Source: Paenibacillus radicis (ex Gao et al. 2016) (lineage in GTDB: Bacteria; Bacillota; Bacilli; Paenibacillales; Paenibacillaceae). From it: a stretch of DNA of 64,000 bases. The notes beneath the pieces were generated by a model. The model made no database searches. It was not told where the DNA came from and saw only the letters and a program-made list of their open reading frames with translations. This document shows, one piece after another, positions 39,305 through 47,766 of this stretch; position 1 is the stretch's first letter, and each line of letters begins with the position of its first letter. The stretch covers positions 1-64,000 of the forward strand of contig NZ_BMHY01000012.1 in the NCBI RefSeq assembly GCF_014641555.1, in the 5' to 3' direction. The position numbers were made by a program, and so were the translations under genes.

Positions 39305-39871
39305 TTAGGTAGTGGTTATGCCTGATCCAATTCTATGACTGTCCGGATAGGCAAGCCACTCATATTGCTCTTTGTTGCTGTACATGCGCTCCATATCGAA
39401 AATAACCGGAATGACATAATCGCCTTTATAAAAGGTTTTTTCTCCTGCTTTCTCCATCGGCACGTGGAATGTAATGCGCAGCGCGCGGTAAAATACCGGC
39501 TCCAGCAAAGATATAAAGTATCGGAATTGATGCGTCTCTGCGCTAAAAACGGCGGAAGAGAGCAGGTCCGTTATCGGATGGCCCCTGTATTGCTTAATGA
39601 CTGCGATTTTGTCGATTTCGGCTACTTGTGCAGGATCAGCTGCAATTTTCGGATGGTTATGGAAAGGCGCAACAGAATCAATTATGCTAACACCAGGTGT
39701 ATAGGCTTTGATCTCGGAGGTGCCGACGTATTGGCCTTCCGGGGAGATCGCAACGTATCTCTCCAGCGCTTGCTCGGCATACTCCAGCTCATAGCCCTTT
39801 TCTTTCCATACGGTGGTCCAAATACTGTTGAACATCGTCAGTTCCCATTCAGTCTCGACTTTCTTGAACAA
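39305..39871 (-). CDS. GNAT-fold protein resembling autoinducer synthases
   Basis: 188 residues. The TTG start at 39871 is 9 nt from AGGAG. By eye the order of features resembles LuxI/N-acyl amino acid synthase-like GNAT proteins: EKGYELEYAEQALERYVAI near the N-terminus, YVGTSEIKAYTPG, then AEIDKIAVIKQYRGHP, where an acidic residue and an Arg-Gly follow the core strand. It lacks clear AHL-synthase invariants such as the N-terminal Arg/Trp set, so it could simply be a GNAT acyltransferase. It precedes the chemoreceptor gene. Confidence 0.6.
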   Translation of the reverse strand: MFKKVETEWELTMFNSIWTTVWKEKGYELEYAEQALERYVAISPEGQYVGTSEIKAYTPGVSIIDSVAPFHNHPKIAADPAQVAEIDKIAVIKQYRGHPITDLLSSAVFSAETHQFRYFISLLEPVFYRALRITFHVPMEKAGEKTFYKGDYVIPVIFDMERMYSNKEQYEWLAYPDSHRIGSGITTT

Positions 39872-40121
39872 TCGACAGCACTCCTCTTATCCTCTCTCTC
39901 TTTACAGATTAGTTATCTAGTCTCTACTTGTTCCCTCTCCATACAGCAAGTCGATCGTACGATGTTGCATAAAAGAATAATTTACCACTAATTATTATCG
40001 GTATATTCAATAAAAATGTTAATACCTAAAACCTACGTTTTACCTAGGGATTGTGAAGATATAGTGAAACAAAAGGCCCATTCCCGGGAATTCTTGAGTT
40101 CTGGCGAACACTTGTACGATA

Positions 40122-40130
40122 TGCTATGAT
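40122..40130 (+). promoter_or_regulatory. Extended -10 promoter element for rarA
   Basis: TGC followed by TATGAT (40122-40130), 27 nt before the rarA start. There is no convincing -35 at 17 nt, consistent with extended -10 use. Confidence 0.4.
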
Positions 40131-40157
40131 CGTAGTAACGGATAAAGAAAGTAGTGA

Positions 40158-41477
40158 ATGCGCATGGACTTATTTAGCTACCAGGAAGCAGAAACGCCGC
40201 GTGCGAGGCTGCTGGCGGATCGGCTGAGGCCGGAGACGCTCGACGAATATATTGGGCAAGAACATATAATAGGACCAGATAAGCTGCTTAGAAGAGCGAT
40301 AGAAGGCGACCAGGTGTCGTCTATTTTGCTCTATGGGCCGCCGGGCTGCGGCAAGACGACGCTGGCGAACATTATTTCCAAGCGTACGGCAGGTGATTTC
40401 GTGAAGCTGAATGCAGTTGACGCTTCCGTGAAGGACGTTCGCGAAGTGATCGACCGGGCGCGCAGCAGCAAGATGCTGTACGGGAAAAAAACAATTCTGT
40501 TTCTTGACGAGGTACATCGTTTTAATACGTCACGGCAGGATGCGCTGCTTCCTGCGGTTGAGCAAGGTATCATTATATTTATTGGGGCGACAACGGAAAA
40601 TCCGTTTCATCATGTGAACGGAGCGTTGCTGTCCCGTTCTACGCTGTTTCAGCTCCAGCCGCTTGATGAGCGGCATGCGCTGGAGGCGATGAAGCGGGCG
40701 CTGAACGATAAGGACCGCGGACTTGGCTTTATGAATTTGAAGGTCGAGGAGGATGCGTTAGCGCATCTCGCAGCAATGGCAGGAGGCGATATCCGGCGTG
40801 CGCTCAATGCGCTGGAGCTTGCCGCCGTAACGACGCCGTCGGAGCCGGACGGGTCCGTCCATATTACAATCGAAGTGGCGCAGGAATCGATCCGCAACAA
40901 AGCGCTGCGGGCCGATCCTTCCACGCAATACGATGTGCTCTCGGCGTTTCATAAAAGCGTAAGAGGCTCCAGCGACGCTGCCCTTTTCTGGTTTCTCTAT
41001 GCGGTAGAGAAGCTGGGCATGGACCCGATGACGTTCATCCGCCGGTTAATCGTCGCTTGCAGTGAGGATATTGGCCTAGCCAATCCGCAAGCGATGATTC
41101 AGGCCGTGACAGCAATGGACGCCTATCACAAGATCGGCTGGCCCGAGGCGAAGTATAATGTTACACAAGCCATTCTATTCGCAGTGGAAAGTCCAAAGTC
41201 GAATGCCGTGGCAATGGCGATCGCTAAGGCGACAGCGACGATTGAAGGGATGGGCAGCGCCGAAGTGCCGCTCCATCTGCGGGATACCCATTACAAGGGG
41301 GCGCAGCAGCTTGGGCATGAGGGCTATAAATATCCGCATGACTATCCGGGGCATTATGTAGAGCAGCAGTATTTGCCGGATATGCTCAGGAACATGAGTT
41401 TTTACAAAGCGTCAGAGCAGGGGATGGAGCAGAAGATCGCGCATAACCAGCAGCTGCGAGGCAAAGGGAAGAAATAA
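40158..41477 (+). CDS. rarA: Replication-associated recombination protein A (MgsA/RarA AAA ATPase)
   Basis: 439 residues. AAA+ ATPase related to RuvB and clamp loaders: Walker A GPPGCGKTT, Walker B LFLDEVHRF, sensor 1 IGATTENPFHHVN, then the RarA-specific C-terminal tetramerisation region (AEVPLHLRDTHYKGAQQLGHEGYKYPHD). It acts at stalled replication forks. It corresponds to yrvN, which follows yrvM in B. subtilis; here the GNAT-chemoreceptor pair lies between them. A terminator follows. Confidence 0.95.
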   Translation: MRMDLFSYQEAETPRARLLADRLRPETLDEYIGQEHIIGPDKLLRRAIEGDQVSSILLYGPPGCGKTTLANIISKRTAGDFVKLNAVDASVKDVREVIDRARSSKMLYGKKTILFLDEVHRFNTSRQDALLPAVEQGIIIFIGATTENPFHHVNGALLSRSTLFQLQPLDERHALEAMKRALNDKDRGLGFMNLKVEEDALAHLAAMAGGDIRRALNALELAAVTTPSEPDGSVHITIEVAQESIRNKALRADPSTQYDVLSAFHKSVRGSSDAALFWFLYAVEKLGMDPMTFIRRLIVACSEDIGLANPQAMIQAVTAMDAYHKIGWPEAKYNVTQAILFAVESPKSNAVAMAIAKATATIEGMGSAEVPLHLRDTHYKGAQQLGHEGYKYPHDYPGHYVEQQYLPDMLRNMSFYKASEQGMEQKIAHNQQLRGKGKK

Positions 41478-41531
41478 TTATTGAAATAGACGGTCAAACT
41501 TAACGCTTGTCCCCTCTTCGCCATAAAAAAT

Positions 41532-41566
41532 GAACCCCCTAGAATTTATTCGGTCAGGGGGTTTTT
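41532..41566 (+). terminator. Terminator after rarA
   Basis: GAACCCCCT (from 41532) pairs with AGGGGGTT ending at 41562, then TTT. The loop is AT-rich. Confidence 0.75.
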
Positions 41567-41886
41567 CCAATGCCTATTGTAAGGGCGCTCCAGAGTTGCT
41601 TTTCTATATCTCGACAATTTTTTGTCCTGCCGAGAGGAACATCGGGATTTGTGCAGAATAGTAAATTATGTAAATGTAAGTTATTTTGTATCAAAATTGT
41701 GATCACAAAGATGTCAGCCTTTTTTATCCGCATAGTCCAATATGCCAAAGATGGTGCTATGTTTAAATGATTTGTATAGTAAAGCAATACGTATTCTATA
41801 ATTATCAAATGCCTGCTTCTCCGTACTTTCTGCTGTATTTAATTGAAAAAAGGCTAAATTACAGTAAGTATAAAGGAGAGGTCAAA
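41567..41886. other. AT-rich gap before the VanZ-like gene
   Basis: About 320 nt. A possible promoter (TTGTAT 41772-41777, 19-nt spacer, TATAAT 41797-41802) and a strong ribosome site AAAGGAGAGG (41872-41881) are present. The short open frame at 41570-41770 has no ribosome site and was not accepted. Confidence 0.5.
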
Positions 41887-42468
41887 ATTTATATAAATAT
41901 ACCTGATTTATTAATTTTCCAATTCCCTTTTTTATTGATTCTAATCGTATGTTTAAAGCTTTTCGCTAAAAAGAATATGGCCTATATTGCTTTCAGCTCT
42001 TTATTTTTTATTTATTCGCTGTATGTATTGAAGTTCACATTATTACCTATTCCAATTAGGGAGTATCTAGAAGTCGTAAGAAACGGAACTATATTGCAGC
42101 TTAATTATAAGCCACTTTGGCTTTCAGAGACCTTTTTGTTCCCGCTTAAAGAGCAAATTCTTAATATATGTTTATTTGTACCTTTGGGCTATTTGAGTAA
42201 TTATTTATTTAATCTTACCCTGAAGAGGGTTGTTCTCCTGGGGTTATTTGGTAGTTTATCTATTGAATTAACCCAGCTGTTATTAAGTATCAGCATGAGA
42301 TATCCATATCGGGTTGTTGATATTAATGATGTTATTTTTAATTTCACAGGAACACTTATCGGATATTTTGTATATAGAGCTTTTTCTCGCATGTACATTG
42401 CATCAGTTAACAAACTTAATGTTAAATTAGGACCAGTCGGTCAGTTCATTTATGATAGAGGAAAATAA
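41887..42468 (+). CDS. VanZ-family membrane protein
   Basis: About 193 residues if it starts at 41887. Hydrophobic segments (LLIFQFPFLLILIVCLKLF, AYIAFSSLFFIYSLYVLKFT, ILNICLFVPLGYLSNYLF, VVLLGLFGSLSIELTQLLL) and the family pattern NICLFVPLGY...SIELTQ...VVDINDVIFNFTGTLIG identify VanZ-like proteins, some of which lower glycopeptide binding. The frame is open from 41767 with an ATG, but the strong AAAGGAGAGG ends 5 nt before an ATT at 41887 and a promoter-like -10 lies within the upstream extension. The gene is much more AT-rich than its neighbours, suggesting transfer. Confidence 0.75.
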   Translation: MYINIPDLLIFQFPFLLILIVCLKLFAKKNMAYIAFSSLFFIYSLYVLKFTLLPIPIREYLEVVRNGTILQLNYKPLWLSETFLFPLKEQILNICLFVPLGYLSNYLFNLTLKRVVLLGLFGSLSIELTQLLLSISMRYPYRVVDINDVIFNFTGTLIGYFVYRAFSRMYIASVNKLNVKLGPVGQFIYDRGK

Positions 42469-42512
42469 CTGAAGTCTGCTAAAGAACGCAGCCTTTTTTA
42501 TAGGTTTAAAAC

Positions 42513-42546
42513 AAAGCCGGTGCTTCCAAGCTCCGGCTTCTTTTTT
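42513..42546 (+). terminator. Terminator after the VanZ-like gene
   Basis: AAGCCGG pairs with CCGGCTT around a loop of about 12 nt, followed by CTTTTTT. Confidence 0.75.
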
Positions 42547-42655
42547 ATACAAATCTACAACGCATCGCTACATTCCCCCTCTTGCCAATTTTAATAGAGT
42601 TGAGCGACAATGGATGCACATTCCAGCCAATAATAGTATAGAACAGGGGAACTAG

Positions 42656-44416
42656 ATGATGAAGGTAGAGAAGAAGCCGGCGTTTATTAGTATTCGGACC
42701 AAATTGCTCATTCTTTTTTGCGTCTTGATTTTTCTGCCGCTGATTGCGCTCAGCACCTTGTCCTACAACATTTCAACGAGAGCGATGACGAATCAGGCTG
42801 TGAAATCGACGGCGACGCTGCTGGATGCCAACGTAGCGAATATTGAATCCGTTATCCGCGAGGTAGAGTCGACCTCAAGCTACGCGATCGTCAATAAAGA
42901 TATTCGCAGCTACTTAACGATGACCTCCGTCGATTCCGATCCGAAGCTCGCATCGGCGCTTATCGATAACATAAAAGGATTTATCGAATTTATTTTAATT
43001 TCCAAGGGCTACATTCATTCCGTAGAGTTTAGAGGGGTGGACGACCGTCAGATCGCCTATGGCTCCCGATTTATCGGAAATGAAGAAGAATGGATCGACA
43101 AAGCGGTTCAAGAGAGAGGGAAAATCACCTGGACAGGACGTTATGAGAACGGTGATATCCATCATGAACCGATCATTTCGCTAGTCCGCGTCATTAATGA
43201 CTATAATGCGATCGATAAGGCGCTAGGCATCGTCATTATCCGCCTAAAGGTCTCCAAGGTGAATGAGCTTATTCAAAGCAAGGATTCAGGAGCTATCGCG
43301 GGCACTTTGCTGCTCGATCATGACAGCAATTCGATTACGGAACAACGGTCTGAGCCGGGAGACAAGTTTCAACTGGATAGCAGCAGCATACAGCAGCTTG
43401 TCAACAGTGAAGGAAAGCCTGTCGATGACAAAGATAATCTGCTGTTGTACAAAAAAATTGCCTATACCGGCTGGGGTTTAATTTCCTGGGTCGATAAGGA
43501 TCATCTGTTCAAAGAATCAAGGTCGATCCAGTTCTATACGATACTGATCGTGGCGATATCGATCGCGACCGTGCTTTACGCTTCTTGGCTTATTTTCAAC
43601 TGGATACTTAAGCCGATTGAAAGATTGACCAAAATGATGAAAAAAGTGGATGACAACTATTTTAGAAAAATTACCGGGATTCGTTCTAAGGATGAGATCG
43701 GCTTGCTGGCGGCGAACTTCAACGCCATGATGGACCGGATTCACGATCTTATCGACAAGGAATACAAGCTGACGCTCAAGCAGAAGGAAATTGAGCTGCA
43801 TGTTCTCCAGATGCAAATCAATCCCCACTTTCTGTACAACACGCTCGACATGATTCGCTGGAAGGCCAGAATTGAAAAAGCGATGGAAACGAGCCGGTTA
43901 ATTCAAGTGTTATCGACGTTGTTCCGCTTGAGTCTTCACCGATCGGGAACTTGGGTTGAGCTGAAGGACGAGGCGCTGTACGTGAGGAGCTATCTTGATC
44001 TTCAACAGCAAAGGCTGGGTGCGCGATTGACCTGCGAGATCGATATAGAGGATGAATTGCTGGCTTCCTATGTACCAAAGATGATTTTGCAGCCGCTTGT
44101 TGAGAATAGCATCGTTCATGGCATGCCGGGCCAGCAAAAGCCGATGCATATAACGGTACGGAGCACGCGGCTTTCTGCAGGCGACGCCTATCATATTGAT
44201 ATTATCGATGACGGCTTAGGCGCTGATACTCAGGCGTTATCCGACTTGATCGCCTACACAGGCGAAGGGAGCCACGGCATGCGCAACGTCTATCTGCGGT
44301 TATCCCTATGGTTTGGCGACCGGTTCCGTATGGAGTTTTTGCCGGCAGCGGCAGGAACCCATATCCGGTTAACGATTCCATTCGTCGATACGATACCAGC
44401 CGAATCTTCACAGTAA
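42656..44416 (+). CDS. YesM-like sensor histidine kinase of the glycan locus
   Basis: 586 residues. Helix at about residues 14-34, extracellular sensor of about 240 residues, second helix near 290-310, HAMP (PIERLTKMMKKVDDNYFRKI), then LQMQINPHFLYNTLDMIRW with the phospho-His, LILQPLVENSIVHG-like N box and DIIDDGLGAD. It starts with two ATG codons after AGGGGAACT. Its partner regulator is not adjacent but is encoded about 3.3 kb away, after the transporter genes. Confidence 0.92.
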   Translation: MMKVEKKPAFISIRTKLLILFCVLIFLPLIALSTLSYNISTRAMTNQAVKSTATLLDANVANIESVIREVESTSSYAIVNKDIRSYLTMTSVDSDPKLASALIDNIKGFIEFILISKGYIHSVEFRGVDDRQIAYGSRFIGNEEEWIDKAVQERGKITWTGRYENGDIHHEPIISLVRVINDYNAIDKALGIVIIRLKVSKVNELIQSKDSGAIAGTLLLDHDSNSITEQRSEPGDKFQLDSSSIQQLVNSEGKPVDDKDNLLLYKKIAYTGWGLISWVDKDHLFKESRSIQFYTILIVAISIATVLYASWLIFNWILKPIERLTKMMKKVDDNYFRKITGIRSKDEIGLLAANFNAMMDRIHDLIDKEYKLTLKQKEIELHVLQMQINPHFLYNTLDMIRWKARIEKAMETSRLIQVLSTLFRLSLHRSGTWVELKDEALYVRSYLDLQQQRLGARLTCEIDIEDELLASYVPKMILQPLVENSIVHGMPGQQKPMHITVRSTRLSAGDAYHIDIIDDGLGADTQALSDLIAYTGEGSHGMRNVYLRLSLWFGDRFRMEFLPAAAGTHIRLTIPFVDTIPAESSQ

Positions 44417-44462
44417 GTTTAAAATAGTGGATGCTGAGTTAATTTAATCGGTTTCTGGCTGG

Positions 44463-44496
44463 AACCGTTTTCCCTACAATAATGATAACGGTTACA
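44463..44496 (+). promoter_or_regulatory. Promoter region with inverted repeat and cre site before the solute-binding gene
   Basis: An AACCGTT/AACGGTT inverted repeat (44463-44469, 44487-44493) brackets a TACAAT -10 (44475-44480). TGATAACGGTTACA (44483-44496) matches the CcpA cre consensus TGWAARCGYTWNCW at 12 of 14 positions. The -35 is poor (TTTCTG), suggesting dependence on an activator. Confidence 0.6.
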
Positions 44497-44528
44497 AACA
44501 CCGCAAAACAAAAATGAGGGGGATTACG

Positions 44529-45869
44529 ATGAAACGCGCACACACAGTCATAAGTAAAGCTGTCAGCATCATGCTGGTTCTGATCTTGTCTATTGGTTTA
44601 ACGGCATGCGGAAGCGGAAGCAACAGCAGCAACGAACCGGAGAATAAACCGAGCAATGGGGGAACGACCACAGAAGCACCGGCCAAAAACGTAGAATTGA
44701 CGTTCTGGAACATTTGGAACGGGTCAGATGCGTACATGGGCGTGCTGAATGATAAGGTAAGCGAATTCCAGAAAGAAAACCCGAATATTAAAGTCAAAAT
44801 CGAGCAAATGCCGCATGACCAGTACAAGCTGAAATTAAAGGCAAGTGCAGCAGGCCGGCAATTGCCGGATATGTTCGTCGTATGGCCAGGCGCAGAGCTG
44901 AAGCCGATGGTAGACGGCAATACGGTCCTGCCAATCGATGATCTTGCCGCGGAATATAAGGACAAGCTCATTCCGAGCGCCAACTTGATCGACTATCAAA
45001 TTGATGGCAAGCAATACGCGATTCCTAACATTGTCGTATATACCCATATGATTTACTACGATAAGGACATTTTGGCCCAAGCGGGTTACAGCGAGTTTCC
45101 GAAGACCTATACGGAATTCAAGGAAATGGTTGTAAAAGTCCGTGAGTTGGGAGTTACGCCAATCGCTCTCGGCAACAAAGGGCAATGGGTTCTTCAATCC
45201 TGCTACATCTCCACGATCGGCGACCGCATGACAGGAAGCGACTTCCTGGTCAAAGCGATGAGCGGAGAGAAGAAGTTTACCGATCCTGAGTTCGTCGGCG
45301 GTTTGAATGTCATTAAAGAACTGACGGATTTGAAAGCATTCAATGAAGATTTGAATACGATCGACAACAATCAGCATTTGGATTATTTTGTCCAAGGTAA
45401 AGCGGCTATGTTCGTTGAAGGCACTTGGTCTCTTGGCGGTGTACAAGAGAAGCTGCCGAAAGATCGTAATCTGGGTCTTGCCATCTTCCCGGCTGTTGAA
45501 GGCGGAGCAGGCAACCCGCAAGCTTTGTCGGGGGTTACGGGACAAGGCGTTGCGATTAACAAAGATATCGATCCAGCCAAGCTGGATGCAGCCCGCCAGT
45601 TTATCCGGTTCCTGAGCAGCGAGGATACGTATAATCGTCTTCTGGCCAAGGATCAGCTTGTTCCGGCAACTGTGACGGTTCCGTCTGATGCGTCCGATAC
45701 GTTGAAGCAGCTCATTAGTCTGACCAGCGGTGGCGTGGCTCCTGTATATGATGCGGTGCTGACCCCTCAGTTAACCGAAATTATTAACAATGGACTTCAG
45801 TCCATCACGATGGGCACCAAGTCGCCTGAGGAAGTAGCAAGCGAGCTGGAAGCGGCTAAGGCTAAATAG
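44529..45869 (+). CDS. Family 1 extracellular solute-binding lipoprotein
   Basis: 446 residues. Signal peptide with lipobox GLTACG (Cys at about residue 26), Ser/Asn linker, then a solute-binding domain starting VELTFWNIWNGSD. The ATG at 44529 follows GAGGGGG; the ATG at 44514 would contain that site. It feeds the two downstream permeases. A hairpin follows, which usually raises binding-protein level relative to the permeases. Confidence 0.94.
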   Translation: MKRAHTVISKAVSIMLVLILSIGLTACGSGSNSSNEPENKPSNGGTTTEAPAKNVELTFWNIWNGSDAYMGVLNDKVSEFQKENPNIKVKIEQMPHDQYKLKLKASAAGRQLPDMFVVWPGAELKPMVDGNTVLPIDDLAAEYKDKLIPSANLIDYQIDGKQYAIPNIVVYTHMIYYDKDILAQAGYSEFPKTYTEFKEMVVKVRELGVTPIALGNKGQWVLQSCYISTIGDRMTGSDFLVKAMSGEKKFTDPEFVGGLNVIKELTDLKAFNEDLNTIDNNQHLDYFVQGKAAMFVEGTWSLGGVQEKLPKDRNLGLAIFPAVEGGAGNPQALSGVTGQGVAINKDIDPAKLDAARQFIRFLSSEDTYNRLLAKDQLVPATVTVPSDASDTLKQLISLTSGGVAPVYDAVLTPQLTEIINNGLQSITMGTKSPEEVASELEAAKAK

Positions 45870-45891
45870 TTCATATAGGAACGAACTTCGG

Positions 45892-45922
45892 AGAATCAGG
45901 GGTATTCCTTGATTCTCCGCTT
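45892..45922 (+). terminator. Intercistronic hairpin after the solute-binding gene
   Basis: CGGAGAATCA.GG pairs with CC..TGATTCTCCG. There is only a weak T-run (CTTTAATT), so it probably acts as an mRNA stabiliser or partial terminator. Confidence 0.55.
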
Positions 45923-45948
45923 TAATTAAGAAAGGAGCAATCTCTCGC

Positions 45949-46824
45949 ATGCATCTATTAAATCGCAACAAGTGGCTGATCTGGCTGGGAATTTCTCCTT
46001 CCCTTATCGTGTACACATTGTTTTGCATGATTCCTATTGGCATTTCCTTCTATTATTCCTTTCAGAATTGGGACGGATTTTCCGACCCCTCGTTTATCGG
46101 ATTGGACAACTTTGCGGCTTTAATGAAAGATCAAGTATTTTGGAGCTCGCTGAAAAATAATATGTTCGTACTGCTGGCGTCCGTGCTTGGACAAATTCCG
46201 ATCGCTTTGTTGTTCGCTTTGCTGTTGAACAGTAAGCTGAGAGGCGCTAAGTTTTTCCGCACGGTAGGTTTCCTGCCGGTAGCTATCTCGACGGTCATTA
46301 TTTCATTGACCTGGAACATGATCTATAACACGCAATACGGATTAATTAATACGCTGCTCAAAGCGGTTGGTCTGGATCATTTGGCACACAATTGGCTGGG
46401 CGATCCGAAATGGGCCATGCTGGCGGTATGTCTGACGATTATATGGCAATATGTCGGCTTGTATCTGGTAATCTTTCTGGCAGCGCTGCAAAACGTCCCG
46501 GCGGAAACGCTAGAGGCAGCGGAAATCGACGGGGCAACCGGCTTCGTCAAAACGGTTAAAATCATTATTCCGATGATATGGGGCACGATTCTGGTTTCAG
46601 TTATTTTATGTATTAGCGGAAGCTTAAAAACGTTCGATTTAATCTATGTCATGACGAACGGAGGACCGGCTCATACGACCGATGTCATGGCCATCTATAT
46701 GTTCAACAAAACATTCTCCTCCTTTCAGTATGGATACGGTAGTGCGATATCCGTTGCCATCTTCGTGGTCAGTCTGCTATTGATTTCCGTTGCTTCACGA
46801 TTGCTGAAAGCGAAAGAAGATTAA
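45949..46824 (+). CDS. Sugar ABC transporter permease (MalF/UgpA type)
   Basis: 291 residues, six membrane helices. EAA loop LEAAEIDGATGFVKTVKIIIPMIWG. AAAGGAG lies upstream of the ATG. Middle gene of the transporter operon; no ATPase is encoded. Confidence 0.94.
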   Translation: MHLLNRNKWLIWLGISPSLIVYTLFCMIPIGISFYYSFQNWDGFSDPSFIGLDNFAALMKDQVFWSSLKNNMFVLLASVLGQIPIALLFALLLNSKLRGAKFFRTVGFLPVAISTVIISLTWNMIYNTQYGLINTLLKAVGLDHLAHNWLGDPKWAMLAVCLTIIWQYVGLYLVIFLAALQNVPAETLEAAEIDGATGFVKTVKIIIPMIWGTILVSVILCISGSLKTFDLIYVMTNGGPAHTTDVMAIYMFNKTFSSFQYGYGSAISVAIFVVSLLLISVASRLLKAKED

Positions 46825-46841
46825 GAGAGGAGAGGCGAGAG

Positions 46842-47729
46842 ATGCCCCATACCATTACCGTTCCCCCAGAGAAAGCGATGCTAGAGAGGGATACGAGACA
46901 TTCGATGAGAAAAAAGATACTCAAGCTAGTCGTCTATATTTTTTTAACCGCCTATAGTATAGTCAATTTATTCCCGATCCTGTGGATGTTCATGAACTCC
47001 TTTAAGTCGGATGACGCCTTTTCCCAAAGTGTACTGGCATGGCCAAAGCAATGGCTGTTCGCCAATTATGCGGAGGCATGGAGAGTAGCCAAGCTAGGCC
47101 TGTACTTTTCCAACAGTATGATTATTGGCGTGCTGGCTGTCTTGTTTACGGTACTATTAGGCGCCTTCGCGTCCTATTTTCTGGCCAGATTCCGATTTAA
47201 GCATCAGACGAAAATCTACAATTATTTCGTGTTTGGCATGCTGATTCCGATCCATGCGACACTCGTTCCGTTATTTATACTCGAAAACAAGCTGCATATG
47301 CAAAACTCGTATCTGTCGTTGATCGTGCCCTATATCGCTTTTGGACTGCCGATCACCATATTTATTCTGGTAAGCTTTATGAAGAGCTTCTCCAAAGATA
47401 TTGAGGAATCTGCCATCATGGATGGCTGCGGGCCGCTGCGTATTTTTTGGTCCATTATATTGCCGATGTCGATGCCGTCGATCGCAACGGTCGTCATCAT
47501 TAACTTTATCAACAACTGGAATGAGTTTTCATTTGCCTTGGTGCTTGTGAGCAATCCGGATTTGAAAACCGTTCCGCTCGGGCTTTCTAATTTCGTAGGT
47601 CAATATACCACATCATATACGACGCAGATGGCAGGCTTGACGATGGCACTCATTCCGGTCATTATCGTCTTTCTATGCCTTGAAAGTTATTTGGTTAAAG
47701 GAATGACGGCGGGTGCCGTTAAGGGCTAG
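46842..47729 (+). CDS. Sugar ABC transporter permease (MalG/UgpE type)
   Basis: 295 residues, six membrane helices. EAA loop EESAIMDGCGPLRIFWSIILPMSMP, and the C-terminal VKGMTAGAVKG typical of MalG-type subunits. It follows the first permease by 17 nt. Confidence 0.94.
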   Translation: MPHTITVPPEKAMLERDTRHSMRKKILKLVVYIFLTAYSIVNLFPILWMFMNSFKSDDAFSQSVLAWPKQWLFANYAEAWRVAKLGLYFSNSMIIGVLAVLFTVLLGAFASYFLARFRFKHQTKIYNYFVFGMLIPIHATLVPLFILENKLHMQNSYLSLIVPYIAFGLPITIFILVSFMKSFSKDIEESAIMDGCGPLRIFWSIILPMSMPSIATVVIINFINNWNEFSFALVLVSNPDLKTVPLGLSNFVGQYTTSYTTQMAGLTMALIPVIIVFLCLESYLVKGMTAGAVKG

Positions 47730-47766
47730 CCAGCAGCATCTGGACATCTAAGGGAGGAACATGGGA

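Noticed and set aside
39305-39871. Calling the GNAT gene a true acyl-homoserine-lactone synthase
   Set aside because: Only the order of motifs is similar; invariant residues of LuxI are not clearly present, so a firm name is not justified.
41570-41770. 66-codon frame after rarA
   Set aside because: Begins at the tail of the rarA terminator without a ribosome site.
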